Assembly (NCBI GenBank): GCA_002343685.1
Contig: DDRS01000016.1
Location: forward strand, 1 to 43,416
Reading direction: 5' to 3'
DNA length: 43,416 bases
From: Thiobacillus denitrificans
GTDB taxonomy: Bacteria > Pseudomonadota > Gammaproteobacteria > Burkholderiales > Thiobacillaceae
The notes under the pieces were generated by a model, which saw only the letters and a program-made list of their open reading frames with translations, searched no databases and was not told the origin of the DNA. The first letter of the stretch is position 1. Each line of letters begins with the position of its first letter. A program made the translations under genes and the position numbers. Positions 32,908 through 42,422 of the stretch are shown one piece after another.

Positions 32908-33987
32908 ATGAACACCACGCAACACGTCACCACCCTCGGCCAGAGCATCTGGCTGGACAACCTGTCGCGCAGCCTGCTCCATGACGGCACGCTGGCCAGG
33001 CTGATCGCCGAGGACGGCGTCTCGGGCGTAACCTCGAATCCGTCGATCTTCCAGAATGCCCTGGCCACCAGCCCCTATTACGCTGACGACTTGGCGCGGT
33101 TGAAAGCCGGCGAACCGGATGTCGAGCGGCGCTACGAGGCGCTGGTCATCCCCGACATCCAGGCTGCCTGCGATCTGCTGCTGCCCGCCTATGAAGCCAG
33201 CGGCGGCAACGACGGCTACGTCAGCCTGGAAGTCGCACCGCGCTGGGCCTACGACTCGACGCGCACGGTGGAAGAGGCGCAACGTCTGTCCGCCGCCGTG
33301 AACCGCCGCAACCTGCTCATCAAGGTGCCGGGCACGCCCGAAGGCGTCAGCGCATTCGAAGCGCTGACCACGCTCGGCATCAACGTCAACGTGACCCTGT
33401 TGTTCTCGATAGCCCAGACCGAGGCGGTCTTCCATGCCTATATCCGCGGCCTCAGCGCACGCGTGCAAGCCGGCGCCGACGTGCGCCGCAGCAAGGCGGT
33501 GGCCAGCCTGTTCCTGTCGCGCGTCGATACGCTGGTCGATAGGCAATTGACCGCCATCGGTACCCAGGCGGCACTGTCGCTGCGCGGCAAGGCCGCGGTG
33601 GCGATGGCCAAGCTCGCATATCAACGCTATCTGCGGATTTTTCATGGCGAGGCCTTCGCCACGCTGGCGCAGCAGGGCGCCACGCCGCAGTACCTGCTGT
33701 GGGCGAGTACCGGCGTGAAAAATCCGGACTACCGCGATCTGCTGTATGTCGAACCGCTGATCGGCCCGGAAACCATCAACACCCTGCCCGACAAGACGCT
33801 CGCCGCACTGCGCGACCACGGCGATCCGGTACCGCGTGTGGCGCAAGGCGTCCCCGAAGCCGAGGCACAACTGGCGGAACTGGCCCGCCTGGGTCTCGAC
33901 ATGGATGCCGTCGGCAACACCCTGCAGGACGACGGCGTCAAATTGTTCGAGGCCGCATTCCAGAAGCTGCTGCTGCAGACCGGCTAG
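32908..33987 (+). CDS. tal: transaldolase
   Basis: The start at 32908 follows ACGAGGA. The 359-residue product is of the long transaldolase type found in many bacteria (MNTTQHVTTLGQSIWLDNLS, then GVTSNPSIFQNALA). The Schiff-base Lys is in RRNLLIKVPGTPEGVSAFEA, and late blocks include YLLWASTGVKNPDYRDLLYV. It moves a dihydroxyacetone unit between sugar phosphates in the pentose phosphate pathway. It is 101 bp upstream of the formaldehyde genes, a possible link to C1 metabolism but also common for a housekeeping gene. Confidence 0.94.
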   Translation: MNTTQHVTTLGQSIWLDNLSRSLLHDGTLARLIAEDGVSGVTSNPSIFQNALATSPYYADDLARLKAGEPDVERRYEALVIPDIQAACDLLLPAYEASGGNDGYVSLEVAPRWAYDSTRTVEEAQRLSAAVNRRNLLIKVPGTPEGVSAFEALTTLGINVNVTLLFSIAQTEAVFHAYIRGLSARVQAGADVRRSKAVASLFLSRVDTLVDRQLTAIGTQAALSLRGKAAVAMAKLAYQRYLRIFHGEAFATLAQQGATPQYLLWASTGVKNPDYRDLLYVEPLIGPETINTLPDKTLAALRDHGDPVPRVAQGVPEAEAQLAELARLGLDMDAVGNTLQDDGVKLFEAAFQKLLLQTG

Positions 33988-34088
33988 GTTCGCCCGACCC
34001 TGCGTACGTTGTGGATGTCATGGAAGTTCGGCATCATCGACCCGCCGCATATCGCGTCACCCCCTGATCATCACCAAGGAACCAATAC

Positions 34089-35198
34089 ATGAAAGCACGC
34101 GCTGCTGTTGCCTGGGAGCCGAAGAAACCGCTGTCGATCGAGGAAGTGGAGGTCGACGGCCCGCGCGAGGGCGAGGTCCTGCTCCAGGTTGTCGCCAGCG
34201 GCGTGTGCCACACCGACGCCTTCACGCTGTCGGGCGACGACCCGGAGGGCGCCTTCCCCTGCATCCTCGGTCACGAAGGCGGCTGCATCGTGGTGGAATG
34301 CGGACCCGGCGTGAAAACGCTGAAGCCGGGCGACCACGTGATCCCGCTCTACATCCCGGAATGCGGCCACTGCGAATACTGCGCCTCGCCCAAGACCAAC
34401 CTGTGCCAGTCGATCGCCGCCACCGTGTGGACCGGCTACATGCCCGACGGCACGCGCCGTTTCTCGAAGAACGGCAAGCCGATCTTCCACTACATGGGCT
34501 GCTCGACTTTTTCCGAATACACCGTGGTGCCGGAAATCGCGCTCGCCAAGATCAATCCTGTCGCGCCGCTCGACAAGGTCTGCCTGCTCGGCTGCGGCGT
34601 CACCACCGGAATCGGCGCGGTGCTCAACACCGCGAAGGTCGAACCCGGCTCCACCGTCGCGGTGTTCGGCCTCGGCGGCATCGGCCTGTCGGCGATCCAG
34701 GGCGCGGTGATGGCCAAGGCCGGCCGCATCCTCGCAATCGACCTCAATCCCGACAAGTTCGAGATGGCCAAGGCGCTCGGCGCGACCGACTTCATCAATC
34801 CCCGCGAGGTCAACGGCTCGATCTCGGAATACATCCGCGACCTGACCAAGGGCGGCGTCGACTATTCGTTCGAGTGCATCGGCAACGTCAACGTCATGCG
34901 CGACGCGCTCGAGTGCACCCACATGGGCTGGGGCGTCTCGACCGTGATCGGGGTCGCCGGCGCCGGTAAGGAAATCTGCACCCGGCCCTTCAATCTGGTG
35001 GTGGGCCGCACCTGGAAAGGCACCGCGTTCGGCGGCGTCAAGGGCCGCAGCCAGCTGCCGGGCTACGTCGACAATTACATGGCGGGCAAGATCGAACTCG
35101 ACAGTCTGGTGACCCACACCATGCCGCTGGAAGACATCAACCGCGCCTTCGACCTGATGCACGAAGGCAAGAGTATCCGTTCGGTCATCATTTTCTGA
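34089..35198 (+). CDS. frmA: S-(hydroxymethyl)glutathione dehydrogenase, class III alcohol dehydrogenase
   Basis: The 369-residue zinc enzyme oxidises the adduct of formaldehyde and glutathione with NAD+, giving S-formylglutathione. Catalytic zinc ligands lie in SGVCHTDAFTLSG and LGHEGGCIVVE. The structural zinc is held by CGHCEYCASPKTNLC, and the NAD-binding loop is VFGLGGIGLSAIQGAVMAKA. The C-terminal KSIRSVIIF is typical of class III. AAGGA precedes the start. It is followed within 8 bp by the hydrolase for the next step. Confidence 0.96.
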   Translation: MKARAAVAWEPKKPLSIEEVEVDGPREGEVLLQVVASGVCHTDAFTLSGDDPEGAFPCILGHEGGCIVVECGPGVKTLKPGDHVIPLYIPECGHCEYCASPKTNLCQSIAATVWTGYMPDGTRRFSKNGKPIFHYMGCSTFSEYTVVPEIALAKINPVAPLDKVCLLGCGVTTGIGAVLNTAKVEPGSTVAVFGLGGIGLSAIQGAVMAKAGRILAIDLNPDKFEMAKALGATDFINPREVNGSISEYIRDLTKGGVDYSFECIGNVNVMRDALECTHMGWGVSTVIGVAGAGKEICTRPFNLVVGRTWKGTAFGGVKGRSQLPGYVDNYMAGKIELDSLVTHTMPLEDINRAFDLMHEGKSIRSVIIF

Positions 35199-35206
35199 AA
35201 GTACCC

Positions 35207-36043
35207 ATGAAACAAATCGAAAGAATCAAGGAATTCGGCGGCTGGCTCGAACGCTGGCAGCACGAGTCGACTGCGTGCCAGTGCACCATGACCTTCTCGG
35301 TCTACCTGCCGCCGCAGGCTGCGACCCGGAAGCTGCCGGTGGTTTACTGGCTGTCGGGCCTGACCTGCACCGACGACAACGTGCGGGTGAAGGCCGGCGC
35401 CCAGCGCTACTGCGCCGAACTGGGGCTGATCCTGGTCATGCCCGACACCAGCCCGCGCGGCGAGGGCGTGCCCGACGTGCCCGAGCGCTACGACCTCGGC
35501 CAGGGCGCGGGCTTCTACGTCAACGCCACCCAGGCGCCATGGGCAACGCATTACCAGATGTACGACTACGTCACGCGCGAACTGCCCACGCTGGTCGAGG
35601 CGAATTTCCCCGCGATTCCCGGGAAACGCGCCATCAGCGGCCACTCGATGGGCGGCCACGGGGCACTCGTCTGCGCCCTGAAAAACCCCGGCATGTATGC
35701 CTCGGTCTCCGCCTTCGCCCCGATCTGCAATCCGGTGGTCAGTCCCTGGGGCCAGGGCTGCTTCGGCGCCTATCTCGGCGACGATAAAAAAGCCTGGGAA
35801 GCCTACGACGCCACCTGTCTCGTCAAGGCCGGTGCGCCCTTGCCGCCTGCGCTGATCGACCACGGCACCGCCGACGAATTCCTGGCCGAGCAGTTGTTCC
35901 CGCAGAACCTGCAGGCCGCTTGCGCGACACGCGGCATTCCGCTCACGCTGCGGATGCAGGAGGGCTACGACCACAGCTACCATTTCATCGCCACCTTCAT
36001 CGGCGAGCATCTGGCGTTTCACGCACAAGCGATGGCGCGCTGA
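35207..36043 (+). CDS. fghA: S-formylglutathione hydrolase
   Basis: The 278-residue alpha/beta hydrolase splits S-formylglutathione into formate and glutathione, completing formaldehyde detoxification begun by the gene before it. The nucleophile Ser is in ISGHSMGGHGALVCALKNP near residue 147. The oxyanion strand VVYWLSGLTCTDDN and the C-terminal EGYDHSYHFIATFIGEHL (catalytic His) are present. It is encoded 8 bp after frmA, so they form one operon. Also called frmB in enterobacteria. Confidence 0.95.
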   Translation: MKQIERIKEFGGWLERWQHESTACQCTMTFSVYLPPQAATRKLPVVYWLSGLTCTDDNVRVKAGAQRYCAELGLILVMPDTSPRGEGVPDVPERYDLGQGAGFYVNATQAPWATHYQMYDYVTRELPTLVEANFPAIPGKRAISGHSMGGHGALVCALKNPGMYASVSAFAPICNPVVSPWGQGCFGAYLGDDKKAWEAYDATCLVKAGAPLPPALIDHGTADEFLAEQLFPQNLQAACATRGIPLTLRMQEGYDHSYHFIATFIGEHLAFHAQAMAR

Positions 36044-36213
36044 ACTGTCGGCATTGCGCCGCTTCCCGTTCCGGATCAAGCAAGAACAATTTATGTCGGG
36101 CTAAAAAATCTTGAATGGACAGGCGGCACGCCGAGGAACAGGATTGTCGTTTCCAGCACCGCACGCAAGGCGTGCGCGCATGGAGTCCAGAAAACGATGC
36201 AAGGAGATCCGAC

Positions 36214-36807
36214 ATGACCCTGACCTACACCCGCCTGCCCGCCCGCAATCTCGACAAGAGCGCCGGCCTGCTGCGCCCTGCCTGCATCCTGCCCGAGCGG
36301 GTTGAACTGGATAACCCGGCGCTCGACGTCATGACCGACTTTCGTCGCCTGACGGCCTTCATCGCCACGCCCGGCGACACCATCAAGCAGGCGGAAGAAC
36401 GCATGATCCGCCGCAAGGTGCGCCTGCTGTTCGTCATGGACAGCCAGGACCGCGTCGCCGGCCTGGTGACCCGCACCGACATCCACGGCGAGAAGCCCAT
36501 GCAGGTCGTGCAAAGCCGCGGCATCCGCCGCGACGAAGTGCTGGTGGCCGACATCATGACGCCGGTGGAACGGCTGGAAGCGGTCGACTACGACGACATC
36601 GCCCATGCCCGCGTCGGCCACGTGCTGGAAACGCTCAAGGCGCGCGGCCGGCAGCATGCCCTGGTGATCGAGCACACCGGCGGCCGGCAAATGGTGCGCG
36701 GCCTGCTGTCGCTGTCGCAGTTGTGCAAACAGCTGGGGGTCAACGTCGAAACCACCGAAGTGGCCAATACCTTCATCGAGATCGAACAGCACCTGGCGCA
36801 CGCCTGA
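36214..36807 (+). CDS. CBS-domain protein
   Basis: AAGGAGA at 36201-36207 sets the start at 36214. The 197-residue product consists of a tandem pair of CBS domains: VMTDFRRLTAFIATPGDTIK to GLVTRTDIHGEKP, then VADIMTPVERLEAVDYDDIA to GLLSLSQLCKQLG. There is no catalytic partner, so it is probably a stand-alone sensor of adenine nucleotides or a similar ligand, as the family suggests. The target is unknown. Confidence 0.85.
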   Translation: MTLTYTRLPARNLDKSAGLLRPACILPERVELDNPALDVMTDFRRLTAFIATPGDTIKQAEERMIRRKVRLLFVMDSQDRVAGLVTRTDIHGEKPMQVVQSRGIRRDEVLVADIMTPVERLEAVDYDDIAHARVGHVLETLKARGRQHALVIEHTGGRQMVRGLLSLSQLCKQLGVNVETTEVANTFIEIEQHLAHA

Positions 36808-36827
36808 GTCATCCGCCTGCCTTCCGC

Positions 36828-37388
36828 TCAGGCGGGGGCGGGCGGGTTGCCGAGCACGCGGTAGGTGCTCTGCACGAAGCCGCTTTCATAGGTGCGGGTC
36901 CGGACGTGCTCAAGATGGATATCCTGCGGTACCGGGCCGAACAGCGGAATGCCCGAACCGAGCAGCACGGGAATCCGCGTGAGCGTGATCTCTGCGATCA
37001 GGCCGGCCCGAAGAAACCCCTGGATGAGCTGGCCGCCGTCCACGTAAACCGAGCGTGCACCGGAACGTTCAAGATACCCGGCCAGTTCGGCCACCGACCC
37101 GGAAAACAGCTCGACGGCATCGGCAAGTGCTGCGGGAAGCGCCTGCCGGGTCAATGTCCGGCTGAACACGACCACCCTGCGTCCGGGATAGGGCCATTCC
37201 CCGAACGTCAGCGCTGTTTCGAAGGTATTGCGCCCCATCACCAGCGCGTCGATGCCCGCCATGAAGTCGGCATAGCCATGGTCGTCGGTCGAATCGGAGG
37301 CGCCGATCAGCCAGTCGAGATTGCCGTCCGGTCGGGCAATGAATCCATCCAGGCTGGTGGCGATGAAGACGGAAAACCGGATGCTCAC
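36828..37388 (-). CDS. RibD/dihydrofolate reductase-like protein
   Basis: The 186-residue product is a single reductase domain of the RibD C-terminal type: FSVFIATSLDGFIARPDGNL at the start, DALVMGRNTFETAL near 47, SVYVDGGQLIQGFLRAGLIA near 113, and RIPVLLGSGIPLFG. Such proteins use NADPH, but their substrate is seldom known. It converges on the CBS gene. A CCGCCTG...CAGGCGG hairpin at 36813-36835 overlaps its 3' end and may end both transcripts. Confidence 0.85.
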   Translation of the reverse strand: MSIRFSVFIATSLDGFIARPDGNLDWLIGASDSTDDHGYADFMAGIDALVMGRNTFETALTFGEWPYPGRRVVVFSRTLTRQALPAALADAVELFSGSVAELAGYLERSGARSVYVDGGQLIQGFLRAGLIAEITLTRIPVLLGSGIPLFGPVPQDIHLEHVRTRTYESGFVQSTYRVLGNPPAPA

Positions 37389-37604
37389 GACTGTTTCCCC
37401 TCATGGAAACGATGCATGGCGGCATGCGCATGGGCCGGCAGCATACGTCAACCTTTTGCCGCCGCACGGCCAAAGACCTCATGGACAGGGCGGTTTTACG
37501 GCGCCGTCAAGGTTTTCCCGCACGGCGTCTTGTGCTCAAATCCGGTACTCCGGATGCGTCGACGCGCGCCGGAGGAGCGAGATTGCCCACCCCATAACAA
37601 GCAC

Positions 37605-39269
37605 ATGAACATTTCCGTCAGCGAACTGATCGTCCGGTATCTGGAACGCCTGGGCATCGACCACATCTTCGGCATGCCGGGTGCGCATGTACTGCCCATC
37701 TACGACCGCCTGCACGATTCGGGCGTGAAGAGCGTGCTGGTCAAGCACGAACAGGGCGCTGCCTTCATGGCGGGCGGCTACGCGCGGGTCTCGCACCAGC
37801 CCGCGGCCTGCATCGCCACGGCAGGCCCCGGCGCGACCAACCTGCTGACCGGCATCGCCAATGCCTATGCCGAACGGCTTCCAGTACTGGCGATCACCGG
37901 CGAGACCTCCACCTACATCTTCGGCCGCGGCGGCCTGCAGGAAAGCTCGGGGGAAGGCGGCGCCATCGACCAGGGTGCGCTGTTCGCCAGCGTCACCCGC
38001 TACCACAAGCTCATCGAACGCACCGACTATCTGGGCCAGGTGCTGAACCAGGCTGCACAGGCGCTGCTTGGGCGCGAACCGGGGCCGGTGCTGCTGTCGA
38101 TCCCCTACAACGTGCAGAAGGAGAGAGTCGACGACAGCGTGCTCGACCAGATCCACTTTCCGCGCAAGGCCGCCGTCCGGCACACAGCCTCGATCGCCGA
38201 ACTCGCCGAGCTGCTGCGCGCCGCGCACACCCCGGTCATCGTCGCCGGCTACGGCTGCATCCAGGCAGGGGCACGCGACGTCGTTGCTGCCCTGGCGACA
38301 CAATTCAACATTCCGGTCACCACCAGCCTCAAGGCCAAGGGCGTGGTCGCCGAGGGCTCGCCCCTATCGCTCGGCTGTCTCGGCGTCACGTCCAACGGCG
38401 ATGCCTATCGCTACCTCGTCGATCACGCCGATCTGCTGGTCTTCCTCGGCGCCAGCTTCAACGAGCGCACCAGCTATCTATGGGACGCCAAATTGCTGGG
38501 CGGCAAGAAAGTCGCCCAGGTCGACCGCGATGCGACGCAACTCGGCCGCGTGTTCCAGCCCGACGTGGCGATCTGCGGCGACATCCGCGCCGTGGCGGAA
38601 GATCTCCTCGCCACCCTCCGGGCCGACGCCATGCCGCCCAAGACGCTGGATCGCCTCGATGGCCATCGGCGTGCCGCCGTCCTGACGGCCGATGAACCCG
38701 ACGCGGCATCGGCACAGTCCTTCCGCCTGATGCAGGGGTTCTTCAGCCGGCTCGCGCGGCACTTCCCGCACAACGCCCTGGTGTTAGACGACAACATCGT
38801 CTTCGCGCAGAGCTACTTCGACGTCTCCGACCGCAACCACTACTTCCCCAATTCCGGCATTTCGTCGCTGGGCCACGCGATCCCCGCTGCCATCGGCGCG
38901 CGCTGCTTTGCGAAAGACAGCCCCACCTTCGCCATCCTCGGCGACGGCGGCTTCCAGATGTGCTGCATGGAAATGATGACTGCGGTGAACTACGGCATTC
39001 CGCTCAATGTGGTGGTGATCAACAACGGCACGCTCTCGCTCATCCGCAAGAACCAGTTCCAGCTCTACGGCGAACGCTACATCGACTGCGACTTCACCAA
39101 CCCCGATTTCGGCCTGCTCGCGCAATCGTTCGGAGTCCATCATTACCGCATCGAAACCGAGGCCGAGCTCGACGTCCTGTTCGCAAACGCCGACCTGACC
39201 GGCACGATCAACCTCATCGAGATCCTGCTCGACAAACACGCCTTCCCACGCTACCTGTCGGCTCGCTAA
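37605..39269 (+). CDS. thiamine diphosphate enzyme, acetolactate synthase large-subunit-like
   Basis: The 554-residue product has the three domains of the family. The N-terminal domain has the catalytic Glu in VKHEQGAAFMAGGYARVS. The middle FAD-fold domain begins near 190. The C-terminal thiamine-diphosphate site runs from AILGDGGFQMCCMEMMTAV to VVVINN. It may be a biosynthetic or catabolic acetolactate synthase, or another carboligase or decarboxylase of this family. No small regulatory subunit is adjacent. It is upstream of a TRAP transporter in the same direction, 215 bp away. The true substrate is not set. Confidence 0.85.
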   Translation: MNISVSELIVRYLERLGIDHIFGMPGAHVLPIYDRLHDSGVKSVLVKHEQGAAFMAGGYARVSHQPAACIATAGPGATNLLTGIANAYAERLPVLAITGETSTYIFGRGGLQESSGEGGAIDQGALFASVTRYHKLIERTDYLGQVLNQAAQALLGREPGPVLLSIPYNVQKERVDDSVLDQIHFPRKAAVRHTASIAELAELLRAAHTPVIVAGYGCIQAGARDVVAALATQFNIPVTTSLKAKGVVAEGSPLSLGCLGVTSNGDAYRYLVDHADLLVFLGASFNERTSYLWDAKLLGGKKVAQVDRDATQLGRVFQPDVAICGDIRAVAEDLLATLRADAMPPKTLDRLDGHRRAAVLTADEPDAASAQSFRLMQGFFSRLARHFPHNALVLDDNIVFAQSYFDVSDRNHYFPNSGISSLGHAIPAAIGARCFAKDSPTFAILGDGGFQMCCMEMMTAVNYGIPLNVVVINNGTLSLIRKNQFQLYGERYIDCDFTNPDFGLLAQSFGVHHYRIETEAELDVLFANADLTGTINLIEILLDKHAFPRYLSAR

Positions 39270-39484
39270 CCCTGACGAACAGATCGCGGCGCAACCGCCG
39301 CCATCATGCCGTTCAGCGCCGGGCGGCTGACGGGGCGCTCGACGTCGAAACCGTGGCGACACGGGATGCGGCCCGGCGCGCGCGTCCGACCTGCCACGCT
39401 CCATCCCCTACCCGCTCGGCAGATTTGCGCTATAAATACCAACTATGGGCACCCGAACCGATCATTAATAACAGGGAGAGCATC

Positions 39485-40471
39485 ATGTCATTGCCACTGC
39501 GTTTCCTGGCCATCGCGGCCGCGTTCCTCATCGCACACACAGCCAGTGCAGCCCCCATCGTCATCAAGTATTCCCACGTCGTGGCCGACCAGTCACCCAA
39601 GGGGCAGGCCGCGCTGAAATTCAAGGAATTGGCCGAGAAGAAGTTTCCAGGCGTGGTCGAAGTGCAAGTCTTCCCGAACAGCCAGCTCTACGGCGACGGC
39701 AAGGAGATGGAAGCCCTGCTGCTCGGAGACGTGCAGATCATCGCGCCCTCGCTGGCCAAATTCGGCAAATACACCAAGAAACTGCAGGTCTTCGACCTGC
39801 CTTTCCTGTTCGACAACATCCAGGCAGTCGACCGCTTCCAGGATGGCCCGGTGGGCCAGGCGCTGCTGAACTCCATGACGGATAAAGGCATCAAGGGCCT
39901 CGGTTACTTGCACAACGGCATGAAGCAGCTGTCGGCCAACAAGCCGCTGCGCACGCCGGCGGACGCGAAAGGCCTGAAATTCCGTATCCAGAGCTCGGAC
40001 GTGCTCGAAGCGCAATTCAAGGCTGTCGGCGCCAACCCGCAGAAACTCGCCTTCGCCGAGGTCTACCAGGCACTGCAATCAGGCGTGGTGGATGGCACCG
40101 AAAATCCGTGGTCGAACATCTACACCAAGAAATTCCACGAGGTCCAGAAATACATCATGGAATCCGACCATGGCGTGCTCGATTACATGGTCGTCACCAA
40201 CGCGGGCTGGTGGAACGGCCTGCCCCCGAACATCCGCAAGGGCTTGAACGAGGCGATGGTCGAGTCGATCAAGTACGGCAACAAGATCGCCTTTGACGAA
40301 GATGCCAATTTCCGCCAGAAAGTGATCGACGACAAGAAGGCCGAAGTGTTGCCCATGACCCGGGCCGAGCTCAACCAGTGGCGCAAGGCCATGGCCCCGG
40401 TGTGGAGACAGTTCGAGCCTGAGATCGGTCGGGACGTCATCAACGCCGCACTCAAGGCCAACGAGCGCTAA
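39485..40471 (+). CDS. dctP: TRAP transporter substrate-binding protein
   Basis: GGGAGAG precedes the start. The 328-residue product has a signal peptide (residues 1-22, ending TASA-A) and the DctP fold: IKYSHVVADQSPKGQAALKF, VQVFPNSQLYGDGKEMEALL, and the Arg that binds carboxylate in GLKFRIQSSDVLEAQFKAVG. A C4-dicarboxylate or related organic acid is the probable ligand. It is first of a dctPQM set. Confidence 0.93.
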   Translation: MSLPLRFLAIAAAFLIAHTASAAPIVIKYSHVVADQSPKGQAALKFKELAEKKFPGVVEVQVFPNSQLYGDGKEMEALLLGDVQIIAPSLAKFGKYTKKLQVFDLPFLFDNIQAVDRFQDGPVGQALLNSMTDKGIKGLGYLHNGMKQLSANKPLRTPADAKGLKFRIQSSDVLEAQFKAVGANPQKLAFAEVYQALQSGVVDGTENPWSNIYTKKFHEVQKYIMESDHGVLDYMVVTNAGWWNGLPPNIRKGLNEAMVESIKYGNKIAFDEDANFRQKVIDDKKAEVLPMTRAELNQWRKAMAPVWRQFEPEIGRDVINAALKANER

Positions 40472-40477
40472 GGCTGT

Positions 40478-40502
40478 GGGGCCGGCCCGACGGCCCTTTT
40501 TT
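40478..40502 (+). terminator. attenuator-like hairpin between dctP and dctQ
   Basis: GGGCCG, a 6-nt loop, CGGCCC and then TTTTTT form a short rho-independent-type hairpin just after the dctP stop, before dctQ on the same strand. Partial termination here would keep the binding protein more abundant than the membrane subunits. Confidence 0.55.
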
Positions 40503-40531
40503 CCGGGCCTGCATTCTTGATCAGGCACCCT

Positions 40532-41056
40532 ATGAAGATTCTCGACCGCATCGAGGAGTTGATTGTCATCGTCATGCTTGCGCTGATGACGCTGCTGACC
40601 TTCCTGCAGGTGGTCATGCGCTATGGATTCAATTCCGGTTTCCCATGGGCACTGGAACTGACCACGGTATTTTTCGCCGCGATGATTTTCGTCGGCATCT
40701 CGTATGGTGTGCGGACGGGCGCGCACATTGGCGTCGATGCGCTGGTCAAGCGGTTCCCTCCCGGATTGCGCCGCGCGATATCCATCGTCATCGTCTTGCT
40801 ATGCCTGCTCTATGCCGGACTCGTGATCTACGGCTCGTGGGTCTACGTCAGCAAGATGAAACTCATCGGCATCGAGCTGGAGGACCTGCCCATCCCCATC
40901 TGGATCGTACGGTCCATCCTGCCCCTCGGCTACCTGCTGCTGGTGCTGCGGCTCGGACAGGTCCTGTGGGCACTGATCACCGGCCGTTCCGACCGGCTGC
41001 ACCTCGGCAACGAAGTCGACGATGCGCTCAAGCTCAAAAGCAGGGACGCACCATGA
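40532..41056 (+). CDS. dctQ: TRAP transporter small membrane subunit
   Basis: The ATG at 40532 is preferred to a TTG at 40517. The 174-residue product has four membrane helices (about 9-30, 43-62, 82-104, 124-146) and the family pattern QVVMRYGFNSGFPWALELTT. It links the binding protein to the large channel subunit. Its stop overlaps the start of dctM (ATGA). Confidence 0.9.
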   Translation: MKILDRIEELIVIVMLALMTLLTFLQVVMRYGFNSGFPWALELTTVFFAAMIFVGISYGVRTGAHIGVDALVKRFPPGLRRAISIVIVLLCLLYAGLVIYGSWVYVSKMKLIGIELEDLPIPIWIVRSILPLGYLLLVLRLGQVLWALITGRSDRLHLGNEVDDALKLKSRDAP

Positions 41057-42333
41057 GCACCGCGTTCCTGTTCGCTTCGCTCTTCCTCCTGATGGCGCTG
41101 GGCATGCCGGTAGCCATTTCCCTGGGCCTGTCCAGCATGCTGACGATCCTGTTCTTCGCCGAGGACTCGCTGGCCAGCCTGTCGATCAAGCTGTACGAGA
41201 CCAGCGAGCACTACACGCTGATGTCGATCCCGTTTTTCATCCTGGCCGGCACCATGATGAGCACCGGCGGCGTAGCCAAGCGCATGGTGCGCTTTGCGGT
41301 GGCGGCCGTCGGCCATCTGCGCGGCGGGCTGGCCATTGCCAGCGTGCTGGCCTGCACGCTGTTTGCCGCCGTATCCGGATCGAGCCCGGCCACCGTGGTG
41401 GCGATCGGCTCCATCGTGATCGCCGGCATGGTCAGGAACGGCTACCCGAAGGCCTTTGCCGCCGGGGTGATCTGCAACGCGGGAACGCTGGGCATCCTGA
41501 TCCCGCCATCCATCGTGATGGTGGTCTATGCCTCGGTCACCGAGCTCTCGGTCGGGCGCATGTTCATGGCCGGCATCCTCCCTGGCCTGCTGTTGTCCGG
41601 CATGCTGGCGGCGGCGGTCTGGTGGCGTGCCGGCAAGCTGACGCTCACACGCACCGAGCGCGTCGGTTCGCGCGAATTGCTGATCGCATTCAAGGACTCG
41701 ATCTGGGGCCTGGCCCTGCTGGTCATCATCATGGGCGGCATCTACGGCGGCGTGTTCACGCCGACCGAAGCGGCGGCCGTCGCTGCCGTGTACGCCACGC
41801 TCATCGCGATCTTCGTCTATCGCGACATCGGCGTGCGCCAGCTTCCCGGAGTGCTGATGGAATCCGGCAAGACAACCGTGATGCTGATGTTCATCGTCGC
41901 CAATGCTCTGCTGTTCGCTCACGTACTGACGACCGAACGCATCCCGCAGACCATCGCGGAACACATCGTCGCCGCCGGCATGGCCCCGTGGATGTTCCTG
42001 CTGGTGGTCAACCTCATCCTTCTGGTGGCGGGCAATTTCATGGAGCCCACCGGCATCATCCTGATTCTGGCGCCGATCTTCTTTCCGATCGCCACTCACC
42101 TCGGCATCGACCCGATCCACCTCGGCATCATCATGGTCGTCAACATGGAGATCGGGATGATCACGCCGCCGGTGGGGTTGAACCTGTTCGTCACCAGCGG
42201 CATCACCGGCATGAGTCTGGTGCAGGTCACGCGGGCTGCGCTGCCATGGCTGGTGGTCCTGCTCGTCTTCCTGATGATGGTGACCTACATCCCGCAAATC
42301 AGCCTGGTGTTGCCGCAGCTGGTTTTCGATTGA
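41053..42333 (+). CDS. dctM: TRAP transporter large membrane subunit
   Basis: The 426-residue product has about twelve helices and the typical blocks MSIPFFILAGTMMSTGGVAK, SGSSPATVVAIGSIV, GVICNAGTLGILIPPSIVMV and MEIGMITPPVGLNLFV. It forms the Na+-coupled channel for the substrate brought by DctP. It overlaps dctQ by 4 bp. Nothing downstream on this strand appears related to the transport function; folE follows after 89 bp. Confidence 0.94.
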   Translation: MSTAFLFASLFLLMALGMPVAISLGLSSMLTILFFAEDSLASLSIKLYETSEHYTLMSIPFFILAGTMMSTGGVAKRMVRFAVAAVGHLRGGLAIASVLACTLFAAVSGSSPATVVAIGSIVIAGMVRNGYPKAFAAGVICNAGTLGILIPPSIVMVVYASVTELSVGRMFMAGILPGLLLSGMLAAAVWWRAGKLTLTRTERVGSRELLIAFKDSIWGLALLVIIMGGIYGGVFTPTEAAAVAAVYATLIAIFVYRDIGVRQLPGVLMESGKTTVMLMFIVANALLFAHVLTTERIPQTIAEHIVAAGMAPWMFLLVVNLILLVAGNFMEPTGIILILAPIFFPIATHLGIDPIHLGIIMVVNMEIGMITPPVGLNLFVTSGITGMSLVQVTRAALPWLVVLLVFLMMVTYIPQISLVLPQLVFD

Positions 42334-42422
42334 AGGATCCACGCAAGCGCTGCCCGGCTTGACGATGCCAGGTCGCTCTGACACAGTCGGAGCACTTCTT
42401 TGAACCCCTTAGGACATCAGCA

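Noticed and set aside
39410..39440. Sigma-54-like TCGGCAGATTTGC upstream of dctP
   Set aside because: The distance between GG and GC is three bases too short for sigma-54. The nearby TATAAA may be a -10 box, but no -35 is convincing.
40930..42384. A 484-codon minus-strand open frame
   Set aside because: It is antisense to dctM; the Asp/His/Gln-rich product is typical of reverse frames of membrane proteins.
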